Shown: positions 15,201 through 22,900 of the stretch, piece after piece
Numbering within the stretch: position 1 is the first letter of the stretch
How the letters are laid out: each line of letters starts with the position of its first letter
DNA from: Sedimentisphaerales bacterium
GTDB taxonomy: Bacteria; Planctomycetota; Phycisphaerae; Sedimentisphaerales; Anaerobacaceae
NCBI GenBank assembly: GCA_030611315.1
Contig: JAUWPZ010000029.1
Coordinates: 1 to 32,966 of the forward strand
DNA length: 32,966 nucleotides
Reading direction: 5' to 3'
Program-made: the position numbers and the translations under genes
Notes under the pieces: model-generated
The model's input: only the letters and a program-made list of their open reading frames with translations
What the model was told of the DNA's origin: nothing
Database searches by the model: none

Positions 15201-16188
15201 ATTTGATGAAAATGCCGGAGCAGCCGCGGGCGATTCGGCAAACGGCAATGACGGCACAATATCCGGCGCAACGTGGACAACCGGCAAAGTCGGTTCAGCT
15301 CTGTATTTCCACGGCTCATCAAGCGATAGCGTTACCGTCCCCCATTCGACGAACTTGAATATTACCGGCCCGTTTACCGCCGAGGCCTGGATAAAGGCGA
15401 CCGGCAGCAGTAATTATCTTATGATTGCCGATAAATATTATGGCAGCGCGACGGTCACCAAAGGACTTTCGCTTTATCTTTCATCCGGAAAGCTCAGGCT
15501 GTCCATATACTCAGGAGCAAACGGCGGGAAAAATGTGATTGGAACATCGGAGCTTCGGGACAACGCATGGCATCACGTCGCCGGCCTCTGGGACGGCAGT
15601 GTCGCAAAGGTTTACGTCGATGGTGCGATGCAAAAAGATTCGCCCTGGTCTTATCCACCCGCTTCAACAACCGCCGCCCTCGGCATCGGAAAGAGATTGG
15701 GCGGTTGGGGCGGCTACCTGCCTTTCTTAGGTACTATCGACGAAGTCGCCATCTACAACAGGGCCCTCGAAACGGACGAAATTCAACAACACTACCAGGA
15801 TGGCTTGGCCGGTTTAGGCTATGAGGACACTCCTCTTGGCGGCGATTATCACCTCCTGCCCGAATCGCTGTGTATCGATATCGGCGACAGCAATGCCGTT
15901 CCGCCGTCCGCCGCCACCGACCTCGACGGAAAGCCCAGATTCATAGACGGCGATTGCGACGACGCCGAAATTGTAGATTTAGGCGCCTACGAGTTTGCTC
16001 ACGTCGGCGACTTCAACTTCGACGGCGATATCGACCTTGTGGACTTTGCCATATTCGGCATGGCCTGGTCAACCGAGCCGGCAGATGAACAATGGAATCC
16101 GATTTGTGACATTGATACTCCCGCTGATAATTCCATTGATATGCCGGACTTCGACGTATTCGTCGAAAACTACCTTTTATGTAATTAG
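9226..16188 (+). CDS. Giant secreted multidomain protein: esterase, FN3 repeats, beta-helices, LamG, dockerin-like end
   Basis: The ATG at 9226 follows a perfect aaggagg (9214-9220), giving 2320 aa; upstream in-frame codons are not needed. Residues 1-35 form a signal peptide. About 36-365 is an alpha/beta hydrolase resembling polyhydroxybutyrate-depolymerase/feruloyl-esterase enzymes: VIHGCQRN, nucleophile motif GHSAGG (Ser187), GDKD (about 293-296) and a late His cluster (347-350). Eight FN3-like repeats of about 95 aa follow (about 368-1122; YYYWVKA and SATDG marks), then a Calx-beta-like domain (about 1125-1237). Two parallel beta-helix domains (about 1239-1675 and 1675-1984) each open with VCPDGSGD. 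A LamG domain (about 1986-2199) is nested before the last beta-helix segment. The end (2261-2320) is dockerin-like, with GDFNFDGDIDLVDF and CDIDTPADNSIDMPDF. Likely an extracellular or surface polymer-degrading protein; the substrate is unknown. Confidence 0.88.
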   Translation: MKAGYITLPRLSVLTAFILAAAFIILVCPPPTLAGTCNKELGKDDISDYWLPFYINDQWYKIPCSMNTSLVTPSTDYKRAIIVIHGCQRNAVDYFEDVNGIVHTAGKLAETIVVAPQFVRSDPCADDVSSADLDDDVIYWYKSGWATGYDSNHIDIKMSSFAVVDEIIRRLEENFSSLSQIVVIGHSAGGQFVNRYAAGTEAPEQILHPNDIDIRYIVANPSSYLYLNKERWKKDTDPYEWEEPNEPNCLYSYNYYRYGLQAMSGCSYMNNANNNGPNIPVQYQQREVIYLLGDKDTGTGNLDMSCKANVQGKDRFERGTVYYEYLKHIFNNIGLMQRKCVVTDGEHDHHQMFDSAYGKEYMLYALSKPMNVTADDGASTTNVQVTWNSVSGATSYHVLRATSPWGPWAMVASFIPGTSFTDTPPIPGTTYLYSVMAVNTTRTSARSPYDAGWRKLSTPTSVTASDGGSTSNVQISWTPVNGGTHYGIWRDRYPSGSSKDLLNDNNWDSSSPYNDTTAVPGLTYYYWVQAGTSSSGGAHPSNLSSSDSGWRRLMAPTNVSATDGDSTDHVQITWSHVTGATHYGIWRDTSSSGSSKELLTGTWDNASPYNDTEAEPETTYYYWVQAGTSSGGAHPGSLSSSNSGWRRLKAPTNVSATDGTDINKVEITWSVVTGANYYRVYFATASDGSRAVLGGWDNKLSRDHTTSATPGKTYYYWVKASTTSNDSRTSHYSSFNSGWRRLKAPTGVSATDGTYRDKVRISWTGVTGASHYGIWCDSSSAGSSKELLNEHTWDNASPFDDTTATPKTTYYYWIQAGTSADGAHAGDLSSSDSGWRKIPLSPPTNVSATKGTKTDYVQITWGYVEGATNYKAWRATSPTATKTPLGGEAWSASRSYRDEQATPGVTYYYWVKAATSSTGDEATDYSASDTGWRKLLPPETVSASDGTYSDKITISWDIADGAHYYRLHYGTAQFGQKSPLSGWQSERSYTHNSPPVVPGDTHYYWVEAAVNSNGDRPSDISDPAAPGWAKLLPPTGVSASDGAFADKVRITWAGVTGAHYYEVYRATSPTGSKEALSDWQANSPYHDTTATPGVTYYYWVKAACNWSGWRATDFSSPDTGWSLLSVGFQTAASDGLETTTPAKINVALSYASGTTVTVDYAATGGSANNTVDYNLPAGTLTFDPGDTTETIDVNIIYDGSNEPDETIQLTLSNVTGLNVVLGALTQHTYTILDNKKYSVCPDGSGDFTTIQDGIDGISTRDVIELCDATYTGNKNRNIDYKGKAITVRSKSGNPQACIIDLTDVIGGPHDGFNFISDEGRDSILQGVTVTNGAYGVVCGKKGGFFPPYTSYSGSPTIINCIITGNSGGGGGFGGSSAYSGGGMLCIEDSTPLLIDCTFSENSAGGAGLGFGADPNGGGLNCRNSSPTLHNCSFIGNTASGGGGLGISVAIGGGMHCSGGTPTLTDCVFIDNSAKNAAGGFGCLNSRPAFTNCIFSGNSTGSGPMTGGQGGGAACVKSSPTFNNCTFSRNTAMNGGGIYIYGAYIGNASAASCTFYGNSAYAGGGIYIQNSSPIAVTNTIIAFSTQGEAVRCYSAGATLTCCDVYGNAGGDWVGCIAGQNAVRNNISLNPMFCSPANEDFTLRSGSPCDALSPPNEQCGLIGAWPVGCSGPATTTVCPDGSGDYTKIQDAIVAATYGDIIELCDATYTGTGNRDIDFLGKAITVRSQSGNPQACIIDCQANAVNPHRGFKFVSGEGPDSMLQGVTITNGYVPSSWPDYEGGAVRIKDSSPTLINCIISDSECEGQGGGVCVGSSAFPTFTGCTFSGNTAGDDGGGLSSFGVVALNRCTFHDNHTPAHGGGMSNMGIAATLTNCLFSGNSAGTDGGGLATFSSDVVNLTNCTFAFNSGPTGGGIYVGSATTPPEVSNTIIAFSTQGQAVACGSGSIALDFCNVFGNAGGDWVGCIAGQQPNPGNISTDPYFVAVPTVPMTSYWKFDENAGAAAGDSANGNDGTISGATWTTGKVGSALYFHGSSSDSVTVPHSTNLNITGPFTAEAWIKATGSSNYLMIADKYYGSATVTKGLSLYLSSGKLRLSIYSGANGGKNVIGTSELRDNAWHHVAGLWDGSVAKVYVDGAMQKDSPWSYPPASTTAALGIGKRLGGWGGYLPFLGTIDEVAIYNRALETDEIQQHYQDGLAGLGYEDTPLGGDYHLLPESLCIDIGDSNAVPPSAATDLDGKPRFIDGDCDDAEIVDLGAYEFAHVGDFNFDGDIDLVDFAIFGMAWSTEPADEQWNPICDIDTPADNSIDMPDFDVFVENYLLCN
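10327..12590 (+). repeat. Eight tandem FN3-like coding repeats of about 285 bp
   Basis: Each unit begins near a SATDG/SASDG block and ends with GWRRL or a variant; the joints are near 10582, 10873, 11158, 11443, 11734, 12020 and 12305. DNA identity between neighbours is visibly high in units 3-5, for example the shared tattactattgggtc stretch. Recent unequal exchange is therefore likely. The first unit is the most diverged. Confidence 0.85.
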
Positions 16189-16627
16189 CTTTATTGCAAA
16201 TCCAATTTCAAAAACACACTGCGATCCCGTGTGCTTTGCTATTCAAGAAAACGCTGCAAATTTATTTGCTCGCCTCAACCTAACTCAACACTCAAAACTC
16301 AACACTCAAAACTGGTTACCCTCCCTGCGGTGGTGGTCCTCATTTTGAAGTCAAATTTCATTAAAGTGAACTTTTTTCCGCCTCTGCGCACTATATACTT
16401 GCAGGTAAAAACCGAAGGTGGACAATTGTAAAGCTTTTGTAAAAAACTTTTCCGTTATTTTACATGTATTTTACTTTGTCGACAACGGATATTGCCACAT
16501 AATAGATACGGTAAAAAAGAGATGTTGTGTTTTGTAAAAACCTTATTTACGGGAAGCAGACTATTGTTAGCAAACCAAAAACTTCGTTGCGGTCATTATC
16601 AAAATTTCTCTACAAGGAGAACGACAC
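16189..16627. other. Intergenic region with direct repeats ahead of the envelope-protein operon
   Basis: No gene is supported. ctcaacactcaaaa occurs twice in tandem (16284-16297 and 16298-16311). tttgtaaaaaac (16437-16448) and tttgtaaaaacc (16531-16542) form a direct repeat on either side of the candidate promoter at 16476-16503. A strong Shine-Dalgarno, aaggaga (16614-16620), ends the region. No terminator hairpin was found after the stop at 16188. Confidence 0.55.
16476..16503 (+). promoter_or_regulatory. Candidate promoter of the envelope-module operon
   Basis: TTGTCG (16476-16481, 4 of 6) and CATAAT (16498-16503, 5 of 6) with a 16-nt spacer, giving a leader of about 120 nt. The only better-than-average pair in this AT-rich stretch, but not a strong match. 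Confidence 0.35.
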
Positions 16628-19600
16628 ATGAATAAACGATATTTAACCATTATTACCGTTTTGTCCGTCTGTAGTTTCACAATGGTCTGGGGCCAGAATG
16701 GCTCCGACGGCAACAACTCAAATGCACCCCCGACCAAGGTCTATGTGCCCTATAAGGAGCTCAAGGGCGTTTTTGAGGCGGAAGACCAGGGAGTATTTCT
16801 CCCTTACAAGGAGTTCCAGAAGCTCTGGAAGGCGGCGCAAGGCAGGCCGGCGCCCACTTCGAAAGCGCCATTTGAATTCCTAATCAGCACGGCGAGGTTC
16901 AAAGGCAATGTCCAGGAGGAAATTGCCACCTTGCGGCTTGAGCTGACGATTGATATTCTGGCCGATGGGTGGGTACAGGTGCCTGTCGGGCTGGGCCAGG
17001 TTGCCGTCTCGGAGGCCGAGCTGCTCGAGACGGAAAATGCAAAAGTCGTGCCTCTGCTGCGGGTGGCCGACGGTCAATATATCTTCGTCACCAAGGGCAA
17101 AGGGCGGTATGTGCTGGCACTGGATTTCGTACGCCAGCTCGATACCCAGCCCGGGCTGGCTGTCCTGAATTTCCGGATACCGCCGGCCGCCATAACGACG
17201 CTGGCGCTTCTGATACCCGAAGAAAACCTCAAAGTCGATGTTCAACCGATGCTGGCGGCAACGACTTCGCAGGTCAAAATCGATGATACCAACACGACGC
17301 GGCTGCAGGCGTTTCTCGGCTCAACGAAGGAGGTCCGCTTGAGCTGGAAGCCGAAGACCGAGGCCGCGGCGGAACTCGAACCGGTGATTATCTGCGAACA
17401 ATTCCAGCATATCAGCGTCGGCGAAGCACTTATCAGCCATGAAGTCAAATTAGACTACAATATCCACCGCGGAGGCGTCGATTCTTTTGCCATCCAACTG
17501 CCGGGGCAGTTCCGGGTAACCGACGTCAGCGGAGCAAACATCGCCAAGTGGGACATAGAAGACGCAAACCAAACACCCGGCGGCCATAAGGCGAAATGGC
17601 TCAAGATAAAACTCTTTTCGGCGGCAAAGAACAAATACACGCTAAACGTAAAGATGGAGCGCTTTCTGCAGGAGGCGCAGACGCAGGTCGCACTGGTTCC
17701 GATTACGACTGCCCAGGTGCTCAGGCGAAGCGGGCTTATCGGGATTACATATTCGCCGCGACGCCTGGTCCACCTCCAGGACGTAAAGAATCTGGCCCGT
17801 GTGGATACGGGACAGCTTCCGAAGAACCTGCAAAACCGGCCCGGCGTAACGGCCTACCGGTTCATCACATCCGACTACAGCGGTACAATCGCGATTGAAA
17901 CGACCTCGCCGCGTATCTCGGTTACTCAGAACTGGATGCTGGGTGTTGACAGCGACCAACTGCAACTGCGAGGCCAAATTCACTATAACGTCGAAAGAAC
18001 CGGGATTTTCGAGCTGAATATGAATTTTCCCGAACCGTGGGAACTACAATCGGTTGGCCCCCCGACCCTCGTGGACGACCATGAGCTCAAAGGCCAGGGC
18101 AAAGACCGCGTCCTTCACATCCTGCTCAAAAGCGAGAGGACCGGGGCGTTTGACCTGAATCTAATGGCACGAACCGACAGGGCACAACCGCAGGAGCCGG
18201 TTGAATTTTCCCTGCCGCTGGCCGATGCCAACGATTTGCAGTTGTACCAGGGACAGCTTATGCTGCTCATGGCCGAGCAACTGCGGGCCGAAGTCGAAGA
18301 AGTCCGGCAAATTCAGGCCATTCCACTTAAACAGGCGAAAAAGTGGGGCCCGATAGCGGGTCTGGCGCCGGCGATGGCATTCGAGTTTCGGGCCATCGAC
18401 CGCAAGAAGGAAGCCGGCGGAAAGTTCAAAATCGCAGTCAAGCCCGCACAGGTCTCGGCGATTGTTCACCGGCTGGTCAACATCCAGCCCGGCTCGGTTG
18501 AACAGGAAGCTATCGTGCAGTATCGGGTCCGTTACGCACCCGTTGAGACGTTCTATTTGAAGATGCCGGCGGAATTTGCCGATGCGGGCGTGCAGATAAC
18601 CGGCCCAAACCTCAAGGAAACACCTCGCATCGACGAGCTGCCGCCCGACCAACAGGAAAAAACCGACGAAGCTACAGCCGATGACATCAAATGGGCGTAC
18701 TACAAGATTGTACTTCAATCGAAGGTCACGGGCAGTTACCAGCTCACCGTCCAGGCGCGTCGGACTTTCCAGGCTGGGCAGGCAGGAAAACCGGCCACGG
18801 TCAGGGTCGTTCCCATCTTAGCGGCGGGCAAGCTGTCCGACCAGAGCGGGCACATCGCCATCGCCAAGTCGGATACACTGGCCATCGGGGAGCCGGACAT
18901 CGAAAACCTGATACCGGCAGACCCGGGCAGCGCAGCCGATTTGCCTTACTCCTCTCATCGAAAAACCGCTTCTTTAGCATTCAAATACAATACGCCTCCG
19001 TTCAAACTCACACTGCCGGTGGTCGCGCAAAAGGAAGCGACCGTCTTTACAACCATCGTCAGCGGTGCGATTATCGAGCAGATACTGGCCCGCGACGGCG
19101 CGCTGAACACGCATGCAACGTTTATGCTTGCAACGAGCCAGGGCGACAGACTGCCCATTACGCTGCCTGATGGGGCGAAACTGACCGCGGTGCTGCTGAA
19201 CGGAAATGAAGCCCCGGTTGAGACGGGCGTCTCGGCCGACAATTATATCGTACGTCTGCCCCACTCGGCGGGACAGGTCTCGAAATTCGTGCTGGAGATT
19301 TCCTATGGTCTAAATGGCATCAGGGCATCGAACCTTACAGCCCCGATGCTCCCGGAGGAAATTCCGGTTCAGCAGACGCTCTGGCGGCTTTGGATACCGG
19401 AAAATTATTACTTCCTTGGTTACGACCGCGTTTTCGCCCGGCTTAACTCCTCTCAGGGCAACAGCATGCTCAGGACGATGGCCAGCCGGCAGCCAAGCCA
19501 GGTACAGTTCAAGCTGCCACGTCAGGGTAAGGACCTCAATTTCATACGCCAGGGAGCACCGGGCAAATTATCAGTTTTTGTTGTGGGCAAAGAAGCTTTC

Positions 19601-19969
19601 AGCATTTTAATCTGGGCGCTCATCATAGCAGCCGGTGCGGCGATGCTCAAGTTAAGCGGATACCACCGCGCGCTAATCATCCTGGCAGCAGGTCTGGCGG
19701 CTGGTTTGGTTCATCTGTATCTGCCGCTGCTGGTAAGTAAGGTCATATCGGCGGGCTTCTTTGCCGCCGTTCTCGTGCTGCTGCTGTGGACGGCGCAATG
19801 GGTATTCCTTGCGCTTCTAAAACTACATGCGAAATCAGCAGCCAAAGGGCAGGCCGCGGGGCAAAAAGCAGCCAAAGTAAAAAAGCAGCAGCCGAAGTCG
19901 GAAACCACTCAAAAACCAGACAGTCGTGATAGAGAACGACAACAGCAGTCTGAACAAGACGAGGAGTAA
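16628..19969 (+). CDS. Large envelope-anchored protein of unrecognised family, single module
   Basis: 1113 aa. A signal peptide (1-22) is followed by a duplicated short motif, VYVPYKEL and VFLPYKEF (about 38-67). A very long beta-rich exoplasmic region follows, then a hydrophobic bundle near the C-terminus (about 991-1066, several TM segments), then a Lys/Gln-rich cytoplasmic-type tail (1067-1113). Landmarks shared with both halves of the next gene product are LPDGAKLTAVLLNGNEAPV, QQTLWRLWIPENYYF and, just before the membrane segments, VQFKLPRQGKDLNFIR. I do not recognise a named family or any catalytic motif. The ATG is set by aaggaga 7 nt upstream. The next gene begins 4 nt after the stop, so the two are co-transcribed. 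A structural or adaptor role at the cell surface is only an inference. Confidence 0.85.
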   Translation: MNKRYLTIITVLSVCSFTMVWGQNGSDGNNSNAPPTKVYVPYKELKGVFEAEDQGVFLPYKEFQKLWKAAQGRPAPTSKAPFEFLISTARFKGNVQEEIATLRLELTIDILADGWVQVPVGLGQVAVSEAELLETENAKVVPLLRVADGQYIFVTKGKGRYVLALDFVRQLDTQPGLAVLNFRIPPAAITTLALLIPEENLKVDVQPMLAATTSQVKIDDTNTTRLQAFLGSTKEVRLSWKPKTEAAAELEPVIICEQFQHISVGEALISHEVKLDYNIHRGGVDSFAIQLPGQFRVTDVSGANIAKWDIEDANQTPGGHKAKWLKIKLFSAAKNKYTLNVKMERFLQEAQTQVALVPITTAQVLRRSGLIGITYSPRRLVHLQDVKNLARVDTGQLPKNLQNRPGVTAYRFITSDYSGTIAIETTSPRISVTQNWMLGVDSDQLQLRGQIHYNVERTGIFELNMNFPEPWELQSVGPPTLVDDHELKGQGKDRVLHILLKSERTGAFDLNLMARTDRAQPQEPVEFSLPLADANDLQLYQGQLMLLMAEQLRAEVEEVRQIQAIPLKQAKKWGPIAGLAPAMAFEFRAIDRKKEAGGKFKIAVKPAQVSAIVHRLVNIQPGSVEQEAIVQYRVRYAPVETFYLKMPAEFADAGVQITGPNLKETPRIDELPPDQQEKTDEATADDIKWAYYKIVLQSKVTGSYQLTVQARRTFQAGQAGKPATVRVVPILAAGKLSDQSGHIAIAKSDTLAIGEPDIENLIPADPGSAADLPYSSHRKTASLAFKYNTPPFKLTLPVVAQKEATVFTTIVSGAIIEQILARDGALNTHATFMLATSQGDRLPITLPDGAKLTAVLLNGNEAPVETGVSADNYIVRLPHSAGQVSKFVLEISYGLNGIRASNLTAPMLPEEIPVQQTLWRLWIPENYYFLGYDRVFARLNSSQGNSMLRTMASRQPSQVQFKLPRQGKDLNFIRQGAPGKLSVFVVGKEAFSILIWALIIAAGAAMLKLSGYHRALIILAAGLAAGLVHLYLPLLVSKVISAGFFAAVLVLLLWTAQWVFLALLKLHAKSAAKGQAAGQKAAKVKKQQPKSETTQKPDSRDRERQQQSEQDEE

Positions 19970-19973
19970 CGCC

Positions 19974-22900
19974 ATGAAATACTGTATACAGTGGCTTACG
20001 GAATGCCGATTGCCGAATTCCGATTGCCGATTCAAATCGAAAATCGTAAACCGAAAATCGAAAATCCAACAACTGACGATTTTGATGGTTGCGGTCGGTG
20101 TTTTGGTCAATCCGACCTTAGGCAGCGAGTTTGAATCCGGCCGGTCTATTTACGTCCCCTATCAAGACCTGATGCAGTTGATTAAACCGGCGGACAAAGC
20201 GGTCCTGATGGACAAGGGACAATTCGAAGAGCTGCTGGCCGCGGCTGAGACCAACGTCCGCCAGGCCGACAGCCTCGAATTAGGCCAGGTCACGCAGGCT
20301 GAGTATTCGGCCAAGATATCAGGTGAAGATTTGACTCTGAGCGGGCGACTGCACGTGCTCTCCATGAGCGATAAGCCCGTGGCCATTGGTCTGGGCTTCG
20401 GCCGGATTGGACTGACAAAGGTAACTTTAGACGACAAGCCCGCACCACTGGGTTATAACAAGCAAGGCAAGCTGACACTGATAGTTACCGCCAAAGGCGT
20501 CCACAAGATTGACATTGCAGGTACGACAAAGCTCAAAGAACTTTCCAGCGGGGGTATGCAGTTTGGCATATCGCTGCCGGAGGCCGTAGCGGCGAGTATG
20601 AAGCTGAGTGCGCCGGGCGACCTGGAAATGCACGCGACCTCGCCGGTATCGAAAAGAGCTTATGACAAACAGACCGACCGCACAAGCGTCGAGCTGACCA
20701 TCGGCGGACAAAACAACTTGACCGTTGTTCTGCTGGGCAACGGCCGGCAGGAGGACGACCGGGCGATTCTTCTCGGTGAATCCGCTGCCATGGTGAGCCT
20801 GACGAAGTGGCACCAGGTGATGGGCTGTCTTTATACGGTGCAGGTGCTTCGGCGAGGCGTCAGGGAGCTGCAGTTTCAACTGCCCCGGCAATGGACCGTT
20901 ACGGAGGTAACCTGTCCGAGCCTCGTCAGATGGTCCGTCAAGCCGGGTGATAATGCAAAAGCTCCGCAAATGCTTTCCGTACGTTTACGCTCGGGCAAGG
21001 TCGGTACTGTGGCCGTGCACATCAAGGCCACCGCGACTCGAACGGGCCAGAGCTGGCACAGTCCGCGTGTGGCCCTCGTCGATGCGGACTTCCAGCGGGG
21101 ATACATGATGGTAAATACCGACGATGAGCTTGGTGTCCGGGGAGAAAAAGCCACCGGCGTGCGTCGAGAGGATGTCTCGGCGACGGCCTCGCTGGGCGGT
21201 ATGGTCGGCGCATCCGGCGGACGATTGTATTTCCACTGGGGCGACGACTGGTCGGTGGAACTGCAACTGGCAGAGGTGGCACTGCGAAGGAGCATCAATG
21301 AAAAGCAAAACCTGAGTATTTCCCCGGAGCAGGTAACTCTCAGAGGCGACTTCGAGGTAACGGCTGTCGAGCGGGAGCTTTTCGAGATGTCCTTTGCTAT
21401 TCGTGGTCTGGACCAGGGATGGCAAATCAGAACGGTACTGGTTGACAACAAGGAAACAGGATTCGAATATCGCATTGAAAAGGGGCCGCTCCGGCAGGTG
21501 CTCAGGATTGAATTGCCCCACCCCGTCCTGCCTGAAAAGGTGGCGAACGTAAGTATCATACTGCAGCATGTACCGGCTGATTGGCAGTGGCCGAGCGATG
21601 CGGCCCCGCGAACTATTACCGTACCCTTAATCGCATCGAGTGCCGAAGATGTTTCGGGCCATGTAACGATTTCTGCGGCCGGTGACCTCGACGCCCTGCC
21701 GAAAAAAGTGCCGACGGAGCTCGAAGCCGTGCCCGTCGGACGGATGGCCTCGCTGTCAATACCGCCGAACGTGCAACATGCCTACAGCTACAACGCCCCG
21801 ACCAAAGGCCGGATTCAACTGGAGGTTTCCAGGCGTCGGCCTCGCGTCTCAGGTGAGGCAGTCGGCCTGATATCCGTGCGGCCGCGCGAGTTCACCGGCG
21901 ACTGGCGAATCACATATTATATCTCGCGCGCCTCCGCCAGGAGGCTTTACATGCTTGCCGACAAGAGCCTCGGACAGAAAATCAAAATCACATCATCAAC
22001 CGTGCCCATCAGCTCGAAAAGCATCGTAACGCCGGGCGAGAAAACCTTCTCGATATCCGACGAATTAGCACAGCTCTATGACCTCTGGCTGCTGAACCTC
22101 GACCATTCCAGCTTCGGCGCTGTGGTGATTGACGTTCATTTCGAGCGCCCTCTTCCCGAGGACAAGCTCGCTGTCCCGCTTGTGCGGCCGATATGCAAGG
22201 GCCAGTTAAACGAGCTGCTGGCGGTGCAGGCAAGTGAAGAGCTGGAGCTTACTATTCAGCAGACCCAGGCCAAAAAGATTGACGCGATAGACCTTCCGCC
22301 GCTTCCTGTCCCGGCCAGTCGGATACTGGCTGCGTATCGCCTGGAAGCGGCGACTACGGCAACAGGCCCCGCCGCCGCGGTAACTCTGGGGACAACCGTC
22401 CACGACAACTACGAGATTCCGACGGCACTGGTGGTCTCCGCAGAGCTGAGGACATACCTCGATGTGCGGGGCGGTCAGCGGACCGAGGCGATGTTTCGCC
22501 TCGCCAACGCCGGCCGGCAGTTTCTTACCATCGCTCTGCCAAAAGACGCGCAGCTCTGGTCGCTGCGTGTGGACAACAAACAAGCCAAGCCCCAGCGTAA
22601 TGCCAGGGGCGACTACCAGGTGGCACTTGGTCGAACGGGAAAGCCCGTTGCCGTGAGGATTGTGTACGCCTGTGAGCCGAACCAGGCGAACCTCGAACAG
22701 CTTAGTCTGGGCGGAGTTGAGCTTCCACAAGTGGAAATGAACCAGATGCAGTGGGATGTCATCCCGCCGCCGGGTTATAAGATAACCGCACAGCAAACAA
22801 AAATGCAGACGCCGGACCTGGCCCAACCAATCCCTGCTTATAGGCAAATCTACGAGGTTCTAAGAGAAAATATCTTCACCGGCTCAGTATTAATGCCCGC

